This document shows, in pieces, positions 56,590 to 64,000 of a stretch of 64,000 nucleotides of DNA. The notes under the pieces are model-generated. The model did no database searches. It was not told the origin of the DNA and saw only the letters and a program-made list of their open reading frames with translations. The position numbers were made by a program, and so were the translations under genes. Source of the DNA: Mycolicibacterium peregrinum (GTDB taxonomy: Bacteria > Actinomycetota > Actinomycetes > Mycobacteriales > Mycobacteriaceae); NCBI RefSeq assembly GCF_002102345.1, contig NZ_LQPP01000028.1, positions 1 to 64,000 on the forward strand. Direction: 5' to 3'. Position 1 is the first letter of the stretch. Every line of letters starts with the position of its first letter.

Positions 56590-56844
56590 TCAGTGCGTGA
56601 CGGCGAACCCTGACGGCGGCGTGTAGCCCCTGATCGCGGGCACAGCCATCGAAACCGCAGGCGCCGTCGGAGGCGTCGTCTCCGTGCTGGTCTGGCCGAC
56701 GTTCATGTGGGATCCGGAAGCCAGGGGCTCACCGGCCCCCAGGTGAACGTCCGAGACCGCTCCGAACACGCCCAGCCCCACCGCGGCCGCACCACCGGCG
56801 ACCGCAGCGATCACTTTCACATTCTTCAGTCCGCTGACCTTCAT
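56590..56844 (-). CDS. small anchored Thr/Pro-rich protein, family member C
   Basis: An 84-residue protein: lysine-containing start (MKVSGLKNVKVIAA), a hydrophobic Ala/Gly segment (about 10-30), and an external tail VGQTSTETTPPTAPAVSMAV ending PPSGFAVTH. With members A and B it forms a tandem family of three genes in one orientation. Thr/Pro tracts of this kind carry O-mannose in known mycobacterial glycoproteins, and membrane glycosyltransferases are encoded 4 kb away. Export signals could be uncleaved anchors. Confidence 0.7.
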   Translation of the reverse strand: MKVSGLKNVKVIAAVAGGAAAVGLGVFGAVSDVHLGAGEPLASGSHMNVGQTSTETTPPTAPAVSMAVPAIRGYTPPSGFAVTH

Positions 56845-57007
56845 GTATTTCAGTGAACGCCTGATTTCTACACCGAAGCTGTGAGCCGACTACCAGTTAC
56901 CCACCGAGCGCGGGGGCGCGCCGAACATCACATCACCGCGATGACCGGGTTCCGGTGCCGGGCTGCTCTACCCTGTCTGGCATGCAGCCGTGGGCAGGAA
57001 CAACCGG

Positions 57008-57985
57008 ATGACGCGCTTTCTGGCGCGCCGGCTGCTCAACTACATCGTGTTGCTGGCCCTGGCATCGTTCCTGACGTTCACGCTGACGTCGCTGAACTTC
57101 AAGCCCCTCGACAGCCTCGAGCAGCGCAATCCGCGGCCGCCGCAATCCGCGATCGACGCCAAAGCCGCTGAACTCGGCCTCGACCAGCCCATTCCGCTCC
57201 GCTATGCGAACTGGGCCGCCGGTGCGGCCCGCGGAGACTTCGGCACCACGGTGACCGGCCAGCCGGTGGTCGACGAGTTGTGGCGGCGCATCGGGGTGAC
57301 CCTCCGACTGCTCGTCATCGGCGCGATATCGGGCGCGGTGATCGGGGTGGTGGTCGGTGCGTGGGGTGCGATCCGCCAGTACCGGCTGTCGGACCGCGTC
57401 ATCACCGTGCTGTCCCTGCTGGTGATCAGCACGCCGTCCTTCGTGATCGCCAACATGCTGATCCTGGCCGCACTCAACGTGAACTCGATACTCGGCGTGC
57501 AAATTTTCGAGTACACCGGGGAAACGGCACCGGTGCCCGTCGGCGGTGCCTGGGACCAGTTCGTCGACCGGTTGCAGCACCTCGTGCTGCCGACGTTCAC
57601 CCTGGCCCTGATGGCCATCGCCGGCTACAGCCGGTACCAGCGCAACGCCATGCTCGACGTGCTCGGCCAGGACTTCATCCGCACCGCGCGGGCCAAGGGG
57701 CTGACCCGGCGCCGCGCCCTGTTCAAGCACGGGCTGCGGACCGCACTCATTCCGATGGCCACCCTGTTCGCCTACGGGGTGGCCGGACTGGTCACCGGTT
57801 CGGTGTTCGTCGAGAAGATCTTCGGCTGGCATGGCATGGGTGAATGGGTGGTGCAGGGCATCGCCACCCAGGACACCAACATCATCGCGGCCATCACGGT
57901 GTTCACCGGCACCGTGATCCTGGTCGCCGGCCTGCTCTCCGACGTCATCTACGCGATGCTCGACCCGAGGGTGCGAGTCACATGA
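57008..57985 (+). CDS. oppB: oligopeptide ABC transporter permease
   Basis: First membrane subunit of a peptide importer, 325 residues, same length as Rv1283c. About six helices, with the DppB/OppB coupling loop DFIRTARAKGLTRRRALFKH (about 219-238) and the LVTGSVFVEKIFGWHGMGEW motif (about 258-277). The ATG at 57008 begins MTRFLARRLLNYIV; a GTG at 56990 would add six residues. It overlaps oppC as ATGA. Confidence 0.95.
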   Translation: MTRFLARRLLNYIVLLALASFLTFTLTSLNFKPLDSLEQRNPRPPQSAIDAKAAELGLDQPIPLRYANWAAGAARGDFGTTVTGQPVVDELWRRIGVTLRLLVIGAISGAVIGVVVGAWGAIRQYRLSDRVITVLSLLVISTPSFVIANMLILAALNVNSILGVQIFEYTGETAPVPVGGAWDQFVDRLQHLVLPTFTLALMAIAGYSRYQRNAMLDVLGQDFIRTARAKGLTRRRALFKHGLRTALIPMATLFAYGVAGLVTGSVFVEKIFGWHGMGEWVVQGIATQDTNIIAAITVFTGTVILVAGLLSDVIYAMLDPRVRVT

Positions 57986-58932
57986 CCCAGACGTCTGCTC
58001 CCACCGGGGATGCCGCCGCGGCCCGCTCGGGCCTGCACACCGAGGAATTCGCCACCCGGCGCACCCTTGTGTTCCGCCGGTTCTTGCGCAACTGGCCCGC
58101 CGTGGTGTCGCTGGCACTGCTGGTGATCATGTTCGTGGCCTGCTACGCGCTGCCTTCGGTGCTCCCGTACAGCTATTCGGACCTCGATTACTACGCACTG
58201 CAGGAGCCGCCGTCGACCGACCACTGGTTCGGCACGAACGCACTCGGGCAGGACATCTTCGCCCAAACCCTGCGCGGCATGCAGAAATCCATGCTGATCG
58301 GTGTCTGCGTGGCGTTCATCTCGACGGTCATCGCCGCGACGGTCGGCTCGGTCGCCGGATACTTCGGCGGCTGGCGCGACCGCACGCTCATGTGGATCGT
58401 CGACGTCCTACTGGTCGTGCCCAGCTTCATCCTGATCGCGATCGTCACGCCGCGGTTGAGCCAGTCCGATCGGGTGTTCTGGCTGATCGTGCTGCTCTCG
58501 GCGTTCAGCTGGATGATCAGCTCCCGCATCGTCCGCGGGATGACGCTGAGCCTGCGGGAGCGCGAATTCGTCTTGGCTGCCCGGTATATGGGCGTGAGCA
58601 GCGGGCGCATCATCGTGCGGCACATCCTGCCCAACGTGGCCTCCATCCTGATCATCGACACCGCGCTCAATGTCGGCGTGGCGATCCTGTCCGAAACCGG
58701 TTTGAGCTACCTGGGATTCGGCATCCAGGCCCCCGACGTATCGCTGGGCACGCTGATCGCCGACGGCACCAAGTCCGCCACCACCTTCCCCTGGGTGTTC
58801 CTGTTCCCGGCCGGGGTATTGGTGCTGATCATCCTGTGCGCCAACCTGATCGGTGACGGCCTCCGCGACGCCCTCGACCCGGGCAGCGGCCGGTTGCGCC
58901 GGCGGAGTCGGCGGAAGGGCGGCGCCCGATGA
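57982..58932 (+). CDS. oppC: oligopeptide ABC transporter permease
   Basis: Second membrane subunit, 316 residues. An N-terminal cytosolic leader, then the OppC-N domain ([20 protein letters not shown]), the [18 protein letters not shown] motif (about 72-89) and the EAA loop [20 protein letters not shown] (about 194-213) that docks on OppD. The open frame extends upstream inside oppB, but the ATG at 57982 overlaps the oppB stop. It overlaps oppD by 4 bases. Confidence 0.95.
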   Translation: MTQTSAPTGDAAAARSGLHTEEFATRRTLVFRRFLRNWPAVVSLALLVIMFVACYALPSVLPYSYSDLDYYALQEPPSTDHWFGTNALGQDIFAQTLRGMQKSMLIGVCVAFISTVIAATVGSVAGYFGGWRDRTLMWIVDVLLVVPSFILIAIVTPRLSQSDRVFWLIVLLSAFSWMISSRIVRGMTLSLREREFVLAARYMGVSSGRIIVRHILPNVASILIIDTALNVGVAILSETGLSYLGFGIQAPDVSLGTLIADGTKSATTFPWVFLFPAGVLVLIILCANLIGDGLRDALDPGSGRLRRRSRRKGGAR

Positions 58933-60779
58933 GCCGGCTACTCGAGGTATCCGATCTGACGGTGGACTTCCCCACCGACACCGACGCGGTACACGCGGTG
59001 CGGGGCCTGAACTTCCATGTGGATTCCGGTGAGGTGGTCGCGCTCGTCGGCGAGTCCGGTGCCGGGAAATCGGCCAGTGCCATGGCGGTGATCGGGTTGC
59101 TGCCCGAGTTCGCCGAGGTGTCCGGATCGGTGCGGCTGCGTGGCGAGGAGCTGATCGGGTTGTCCGACGCGCAGCTGTCACGGGTCCGGGGCAACACCGT
59201 CGGCACGGTGTTCCAGGACCCGATGTCCGCACTCACGCCGGTCTACACCGTCGGTGATCAGATCGCCGAGGCGCTGGAAGCCCACAACCGCGATCTGGGG
59301 CGGCGCGCGGCCCGGTCCCGGGCCGTCGAACTGCTGGAGCTGGTCGGCATCGCCCAGCCGGAACAACGCGCCCGCTCGTTCCCGCACGAGTTGTCCGGCG
59401 GCGAACGCCAGCGGGTGGTCATCGCCATCGCCATCGCCAACGATCCCGATCTGCTGATCTGCGATGAGCCCACCACCGCCCTCGACGTCACGGTGCAGGC
59501 CCAGATCCTCGACGTGCTCAAGACCGCGCGCGACGTCACCGGCGCCGGGGTGCTCATCATCACCCACGACCTCGGTGTGGTCGCCGAATTCGCCGACCGG
59601 GCACTCGTGATGTACGCAGGCCGGGCCGTCGAGGACGCTCCGGTGGCCAAGCTGTACGAGAACGCCCGGATGCCCTACACCGTCGGCCTACTCGGCTCGG
59701 TGCCACGCCTGGATGCCTCGCAGGGCACCCGTCTGGTGCCCATCCCCGGTGCACCGCCGTCGCTCACGACGGTACCGACCGGCTGCCCGTTCGCCCCCCG
59801 CTGCCCGCTGGCCATCGACGAATGTCTGGCCGCCGAGCCAGAACTCATCGAGATGGCGCCGGATCACCATGCCGCCTGCATCCGTACCGATCAGGTGGGT
59901 GGGCGCAGTGCCGCCGAGATCTACGCGGTACCGGGCGGCCCCGATTCCAGCGGCACCGCCCCGGAGAAGCCTTCCGAGGACACCGATGTGGTGCTGCGGG
60001 TGCGGGAGCTGACCAAGACGTACAAGCTCACCAAAGGTGTGGTGCTGCGCAGGCAGGTCGGTGAGGTCCGCGCGGTCGACAAGGTCACCTTCGACCTGCG
60101 CAGCGGCCGCACCCTCGGCATCGTCGGCGAGTCCGGATCGGGAAAATCCACCACCCTGCACGAGATCCTGAATCTGTCTGCACCGCAATCGGGCTCGATA
60201 GAAGTGCTCGGCTCCGACGTGTCCACCCTGGACCGCAAGACGCGGCGCGCCCTGCGCACCGACCTCCAAGTGGTGTTCCAGGATCCCGTGGCTTCATTGG
60301 ACCCGCGGCTGCCGGTCTCGGATGTGTTGGCAGAGCCGTTGACCGCCAATGGTTTCGACAAACCGCGCATCAACGAACGGGTGGCCGAGCTGCTCGAGTT
60401 GGTGGGCCTGCGACGCGCCGACGCCGCCCGGTACCCGGCCGAGTTCTCCGGGGGGCAGAAGCAGCGCATCGGGATCGCCCGCGCCCTGGCCCTGCAGCCC
60501 AAGATCATCGCGCTCGACGAGCCGGTCTCCGCGCTGGACGTCTCCATCCAGGCCGGGATCATCAACCTACTGCTGGACCTGCAGGACCGGTTCGGCCTGG
60601 CCTATCTGTTCGTCTCCCACGACCTGTCGGTGGTCAAACACCTGGCCCACGATGTCGCGGTGATGTACAAGGGCGCGGTCGTCGAACAGGGCTCAGGCGA
60701 CGAGGTGTTCGCCAACCCGCAGCATGCGTACACCCGCAAGCTGCTGGCCGCCGTGCCACAACCAAAGCCGGTCGACTGA
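58929..60779 (+). CDS. oppD: oligopeptide ABC transporter, fused double ATPase
   Basis: Both ATPase halves (OppD and OppF equivalents) on one 616-residue chain, as in Rv1281c. First cassette: Walker [14 protein letters not shown] (about 38-50), signature [18 protein letters not shown], then the oligopeptide C-terminal motif with Cys cluster [19 protein letters not shown] (about 283-301), likely an Fe-S site in this family. Second cassette: [14 protein letters not shown] (about 398-411), [17 protein letters not shown]. It overlaps oppC and ends 2 bases before the convergent HTTM-like gene, which separates it from oppA. Confidence 0.95.
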   Translation: MSRLLEVSDLTVDFPTDTDAVHAVRGLNFHVDSGEVVALVGESGAGKSASAMAVIGLLPEFAEVSGSVRLRGEELIGLSDAQLSRVRGNTVGTVFQDPMSALTPVYTVGDQIAEALEAHNRDLGRRAARSRAVELLELVGIAQPEQRARSFPHELSGGERQRVVIAIAIANDPDLLICDEPTTALDVTVQAQILDVLKTARDVTGAGVLIITHDLGVVAEFADRALVMYAGRAVEDAPVAKLYENARMPYTVGLLGSVPRLDASQGTRLVPIPGAPPSLTTVPTGCPFAPRCPLAIDECLAAEPELIEMAPDHHAACIRTDQVGGRSAAEIYAVPGGPDSSGTAPEKPSEDTDVVLRVRELTKTYKLTKGVVLRRQVGEVRAVDKVTFDLRSGRTLGIVGESGSGKSTTLHEILNLSAPQSGSIEVLGSDVSTLDRKTRRALRTDLQVVFQDPVASLDPRLPVSDVLAEPLTANGFDKPRINERVAELLELVGLRRADAARYPAEFSGGQKQRIGIARALALQPKIIALDEPVSALDVSIQAGIINLLLDLQDRFGLAYLFVSHDLSVVKHLAHDVAVMYKGAVVEQGSGDEVFANPQHAYTRKLLAAVPQPKPVD

Positions 60780-60781
60780 GT

Positions 60782-62110
60782 TCATCTGTTGTACGGAGTC
60801 TCGCGGACCCAGCTGAACCCCCTCTCCACCAACGGAAACGAGTTCGGATCCACCTTGGTGCACCAGGCGTGGATGCGGTGCCCGGCGTAGTCGTCGGCGT
60901 CGATCACCAAGCGGTCGGGTCCCGGCCACCAGTAGGTCAGGCGCACCCGCACCGGCGTCTGCCTGGAGGTTCCCAGCTCGATGTAGTGATTCAAGTCGAT
61001 GAAGTGCCGGCTCGCATCGATGGTGCCACCGTATTCCTCGAACGAGTCGTCCATGTGCTGGATGGTCAGCCGCATCGGATCGGCTAGATTGAACGAGCGG
61101 TCGAAAATCACTCGACGCCACTGCAATTCGTCGGTCAGCAGCGGATCACGCCGGTAACCCTCGGCCGAGAAGCCGTCGACACGGTAGATGCCGTAGAGCT
61201 CGGGAACCGGCCTGGCCCACTGTTGCCAGTTCTGCGCCGCGGTGACTCCGAACAGCATTGCGCCGACCAGTAGTTGGGCCACCAACGCGATTCGGTTGGC
61301 CCGCGCCGAGGTAAACAGCTGGGGTGTACTTGCCGCGGGGACCGCGCGATCAGAGAACAGCACCGCCGCCAGCCGCGCGGCGTAGGGCGCCAGCAGGAAC
61401 AGGCTGATCAGCAGCAGCATCGACGACACGGTCTTGAGTCGGATGTCGTAGGTCATGTTGAGCAGGAAGACCTGCGTCATGTCGATCGCTGTCAACAGGG
61501 CTCCCGCCGGCACCGCCCTCGGGATCAGTAGCAATACTCCGGCCAGCAGCTCGGCCGACCCGAGCGCGATCTGGTAAGGCTGCGAGATGCTCACCTGCGA
61601 CCACAACACGCCCTGCGGGCTGAAGTTGCCGAACGGCTCGACCAGACGGTTCAGTACGAACGGCATCTGGGTGGGAATGGCCTTGGCCATCCCGAAATAG
61701 AACATCGCCGTGGCCAGGACGAATCGCAGGTACAGGGTGAGCCAGGCAGCCAAGCGCGCGTAGTTGTCGCGATGACGGTCAAGTACCGACCAGACGACAG
61801 TCGCAATCGTGGAGACCACCAGCATCAGGAACAGTGCGGTCCACTGGAATGCGCTGTCGCTGCCCACCTGCATGCTCTCGATCCGCAGTCCGAGAACTCC
61901 GGATGCGGTCCAATCGATCAACGGACGCACCGCCTCAAGCAGGCCCGCAACCGATGACCACGGCAGAGGGATCCCGGCGCCCGCCAACAACACCGGAGTA
62001 AGCCCCACGAAACAAGCCAGCCCGAAAAGGCCGAAGTAGCAGAACCCGAAGCGGAAACCGATTCGCGTCGCCGGCGACCAGCGAACATCGGTGCCAGTCG
62101 TGTCCGTCAC
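60782..62110 (-). CDS. HTTM-like (vitamin K carboxylase-related) membrane protein
   Basis: A 442-residue protein with about seven to eight helices in the first 320 residues, arranged as in HTTM/DoxX-like domain proteins (LYLRFVLATAMFYFGMAKAI about 124-143; SAELLAGVLLLIPRAVPAGA about 184-203), and a soluble C-terminal part (about 325-442) with WWPGPDRLVIDADDYAGHRI. Function unknown; relatives are redox-linked or quinone-associated. The frame runs to 63304, but a GTG at 62110 with GGGGGAGG seven bases ahead is a clear start. It lies on the opposite strand inside the opp operon. Confidence 0.82.
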   Translation of the reverse strand: MTDTTGTDVRWSPATRIGFRFGFCYFGLFGLACFVGLTPVLLAGAGIPLPWSSVAGLLEAVRPLIDWTASGVLGLRIESMQVGSDSAFQWTALFLMLVVSTIATVVWSVLDRHRDNYARLAAWLTLYLRFVLATAMFYFGMAKAIPTQMPFVLNRLVEPFGNFSPQGVLWSQVSISQPYQIALGSAELLAGVLLLIPRAVPAGALLTAIDMTQVFLLNMTYDIRLKTVSSMLLLISLFLLAPYAARLAAVLFSDRAVPAASTPQLFTSARANRIALVAQLLVGAMLFGVTAAQNWQQWARPVPELYGIYRVDGFSAEGYRRDPLLTDELQWRRVIFDRSFNLADPMRLTIQHMDDSFEEYGGTIDASRHFIDLNHYIELGTSRQTPVRVRLTYWWPGPDRLVIDADDYAGHRIHAWCTKVDPNSFPLVERGFSWVRETPYNR

Positions 62111-62236
62111 GGCCGTGCCTCCCCCGTCGAAAAACCCGGGTCCCACGGTATCGGCTGCCGTTCCAACGCAACCGTCGAACCGGCGCTGCCCGAGTCCTGA
62201 CCCCATAGCGGCCCGCGTACCTCTAGCATCGGCGGC
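62111..62236. promoter_or_regulatory. divergent promoter region of oppA and the HTTM-like gene
   Basis: A 126-base gap between opposed starts. Because the HTTM-like gene cuts oppA off from oppBCD, oppA must have its own promoter here. A possible -10 for oppA, TAGCAT (62223-62228), lacks a good -35; no palindrome stands out. Confidence 0.4.
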
Positions 62237-63919
62237 ATGAACGGATTCAATATCCGACGATTGGCTATCGCCACCGTTGTTGCCGGCCTCGCACTCACCG
62301 GATGTTCCGGCGGTGATCGGGAGACCCCGTCCGCCGGCGGAAACGCCGAGGTCGGCACCACCAACGACATCAATCCGCAGGATGTCGCGAACCTGCGTCA
62401 GGGCGGCAATCTGCGCTTGGCCCTGACCGAGTTCCCCTCGAACTTCAACCCGCTGCACCTCGACGGCAACACCGGCGACGTGGGCGCGCTCACCAGGCCG
62501 ACCATGCCCCGCACGTTCGTGATCGCAGCCGACGGATCGGCGACGGTCAACACGGACTACTTCACCAATGTCGAACTGACGGGCACCAACCCCCAGGTGG
62601 TCACCTACACGATCAATCCCAAGGCGGTGTGGACCGACGGCACGCCGATCACCTGGGAGGACATCAAGTCCCAGACCGAGGCCAACAGCGGCAAGGACCG
62701 CGCGTTCGTCATCGCCGCGCCCAACGGCTTCGAGCGGGTGGCCTCGGTGACCCGCGGCGTCGATGACCGACAGGCCGTGATGACCTTCGCCAAGCCCTAC
62801 GCGGACTGGAAGGGCATGTTCGCCGGTAACGGCCGGCTGCTGCCCAAGAGCATGACCTCCACCCCCGAGGCCTTCAACAAGGGCCAACTCACTGCGCCCG
62901 GGCCGTCGGCGGGCCCGTTCATGGTGACCAACATCGACCGGGGCGCTCAGCGGATCACGTTGAGCCGCAACCCGAAATGGTGGGGTGCCCCGCCGCTGCT
63001 GGACACCATCACCTACCTGGTGCTCGATGATGCCGCCCGCATACCGGCGCTGCAGAACAACACCATCGATGCGACCGGCACCGCGTCGCTGGACGAACTG
63101 ACCATCGCCCGTAAGACCGCGGGGATCAGCATCCGACGGGCACCGTCGGCCAGCTGGTACCACCTGACCTTCAACGGGGCACCCGGCTCGATCCTGGCCG
63201 ACCCGGCGCTGCGCAGCGCGGTCGCCAAGGGCATCGATCGTCAGGCGCTCGCCAACATCACCCAGCGGGGGCTCACCGACAACCCGGTCCCGCTGAACAA
63301 CCACATCTTCGTCGCGGGTCAGCAGGGTTACCAGGACAACGCCGCTTCGGTGGCGTTCGACCCCGAGAAAGCCAAGGCCGAACTCGACGCGCTGGGCTGG
63401 AAAGTGCCTGAGGGACGGCAGTTCCGGGAGAAGGACGGTAAGGAACTCGTCATCCGCAACGTGTTCTACGACGCCGGCAGCACCCGGCAGGTGGCCCAGA
63501 TCGCGCAGAACATGCTCGGCCAGATCGGGGTGAACCTGAAGCTCGACACCAAGCCGGGTACCGGGTTCTTCACCAACTACATCATCAAGGGCGACTTCGA
63601 CATTGCCCAGTTCGCCTTCCTCGGAGACGCTTTCCCGCTGAGCTCGCTGACCCAGATCTATGCGCAGGACGGGGCCAGTAACTTCGGCAAGATCGGCAGC
63701 CCGGAGATCGACGCCAAGATCGAGCAGACGCTGGAAGAGCTGGATCCGGCCAAGGCACTGACCCTGGCCAACGAGCTGGACAAGATGCTGTTCGACGAGG
63801 TGTTCAGCCTCCCGCTGTTCCAGTCACCCGGAAACGTCGCGGTGCGCAGCAACCTGGCCAATTTCGGGGCCCCCGGCCTGGCCGACACCGACTACACGAA
63901 GGTCGGCTTCCTCAAGTAG
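62237..63919 (+). CDS. oppA: oligopeptide-binding lipoprotein
   Basis: Substrate-binding subunit of the importer, 560 residues. Lipoprotein signal with lipobox ALTGC (Cys at about 22), then the SBP_bac_5 fold (GNLRLALTEFPSNFNPLHLD about 57-76; KAVWTDGTPITWEDIKSQTE about 130-149). In M. tuberculosis the OppABCD system takes up peptides including glutathione. It has its own promoter region here. Confidence 0.95.
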   Translation: MNGFNIRRLAIATVVAGLALTGCSGGDRETPSAGGNAEVGTTNDINPQDVANLRQGGNLRLALTEFPSNFNPLHLDGNTGDVGALTRPTMPRTFVIAADGSATVNTDYFTNVELTGTNPQVVTYTINPKAVWTDGTPITWEDIKSQTEANSGKDRAFVIAAPNGFERVASVTRGVDDRQAVMTFAKPYADWKGMFAGNGRLLPKSMTSTPEAFNKGQLTAPGPSAGPFMVTNIDRGAQRITLSRNPKWWGAPPLLDTITYLVLDDAARIPALQNNTIDATGTASLDELTIARKTAGISIRRAPSASWYHLTFNGAPGSILADPALRSAVAKGIDRQALANITQRGLTDNPVPLNNHIFVAGQQGYQDNAASVAFDPEKAKAELDALGWKVPEGRQFREKDGKELVIRNVFYDAGSTRQVAQIAQNMLGQIGVNLKLDTKPGTGFFTNYIIKGDFDIAQFAFLGDAFPLSSLTQIYAQDGASNFGKIGSPEIDAKIEQTLEELDPAKALTLANELDKMLFDEVFSLPLFQSPGNVAVRSNLANFGAPGLADTDYTKVGFLK

Positions 63920-63927
63920 CGCCGCCC

Positions 63928-64000
63928 GTGCACGTCGAACTGATCGGCGACACCACCGTGCGCATGGCTCCGGGTATGTACAGCTGGTGTGCTCTGCTGA
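63928..64000 (+). CDS. start of a further gene, cut by the window edge
   Basis: A GTG 8 bases past the oppA stop opens a frame without stop codons to the window end (24 codons, VHVELIGDTTVRMAPGMYSW...). The close spacing suggests it follows oppA in one transcript. Too little is visible to name it; an internal ATG could also be the start. Confidence 0.4.
   Translation, partial: MHVELIGDTTVRMAPGMYSWCALL

Overview
This window reads as chromosomal backbone of a fast-growing mycobacterium (Mycolicibacterium-like). Supporting signs are high GC with strong third-position GC, the murA-rrn arrangement, an F1Fo-ATP synthase operon with the mycobacterial b-delta fusion and alpha and gamma extensions, a Rho factor with a long disordered N-terminus, and gene order that largely follows the Rv1279-Rv1315 stretch of M. 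tuberculosis in reversed orientation. I judge genus from recalled family features, not from a search.

Positions 1-414 hold the promoter and leader region of an rRNA operon that runs leftwards out of the window. Next come murA, a cob(I)alamin adenosyltransferase, and a nine-gene ATP synthase block on the minus strand (DUF2550 gene, atpC-D-G-A-H-F-E-B, AtpI-like). Upstream lie wecA, a Sua5/YrdC gene, prmC, prfA and rpmE, then an acyl-CoA synthetase with a divergent TetR gene. Positions 17.7-26.7 kb hold rho and a tightly overlapping biosynthetic run in the order argS-lysA-hom-thrC-thrB (Lys, Thr and Met precursor supply), with a divergent tRNA-Arg(CCG) at its head.

From 26.8 to 35.6 kb the content is more accessory: an acyl-CoA dehydrogenase-GntR pair behind an AT-rich palindrome, a sulfonate-type ABC importer with a flavin monooxygenase, a tiny secreted protein made of tandem 11-residue KW..FPG repeats, and oxidoreductase and VOC genes. 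A LiaFSR-like trio (histidine kinase, LuxR-type regulator, DUF4097-like protein) occupies 35.7-38.6 kb. The sulfate-activation operon cysD-cysNC-cysQ (41.8-45.3 kb) has a clear promoter and ends in a large hairpin; an Rrf2 regulator lies nearby. An MFS transporter, a thioesterase and a beta-carbonic anhydrase follow.

The most interesting region is 47.8-56.9 kb. A PhoP/TrcR-like response regulator and sensor kinase head an apparent five-gene unit that continues into GT39 - GT2/GtrA - GT39 membrane glycosyltransferases. Divergent from it is a DUF5666 secreted protein, with three tandem paralogues of very small Thr/Pro-rich anchored proteins beyond. The intergenic region carries a 7-4-7 direct repeat of the PhoP type. 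I infer a signal-controlled envelope glycosylation locus, possibly acting on the small Thr/Pro-rich proteins. The window ends in an oppBCD-oppA oligopeptide importer interrupted by an oppositely oriented HTTM-like membrane protein gene.
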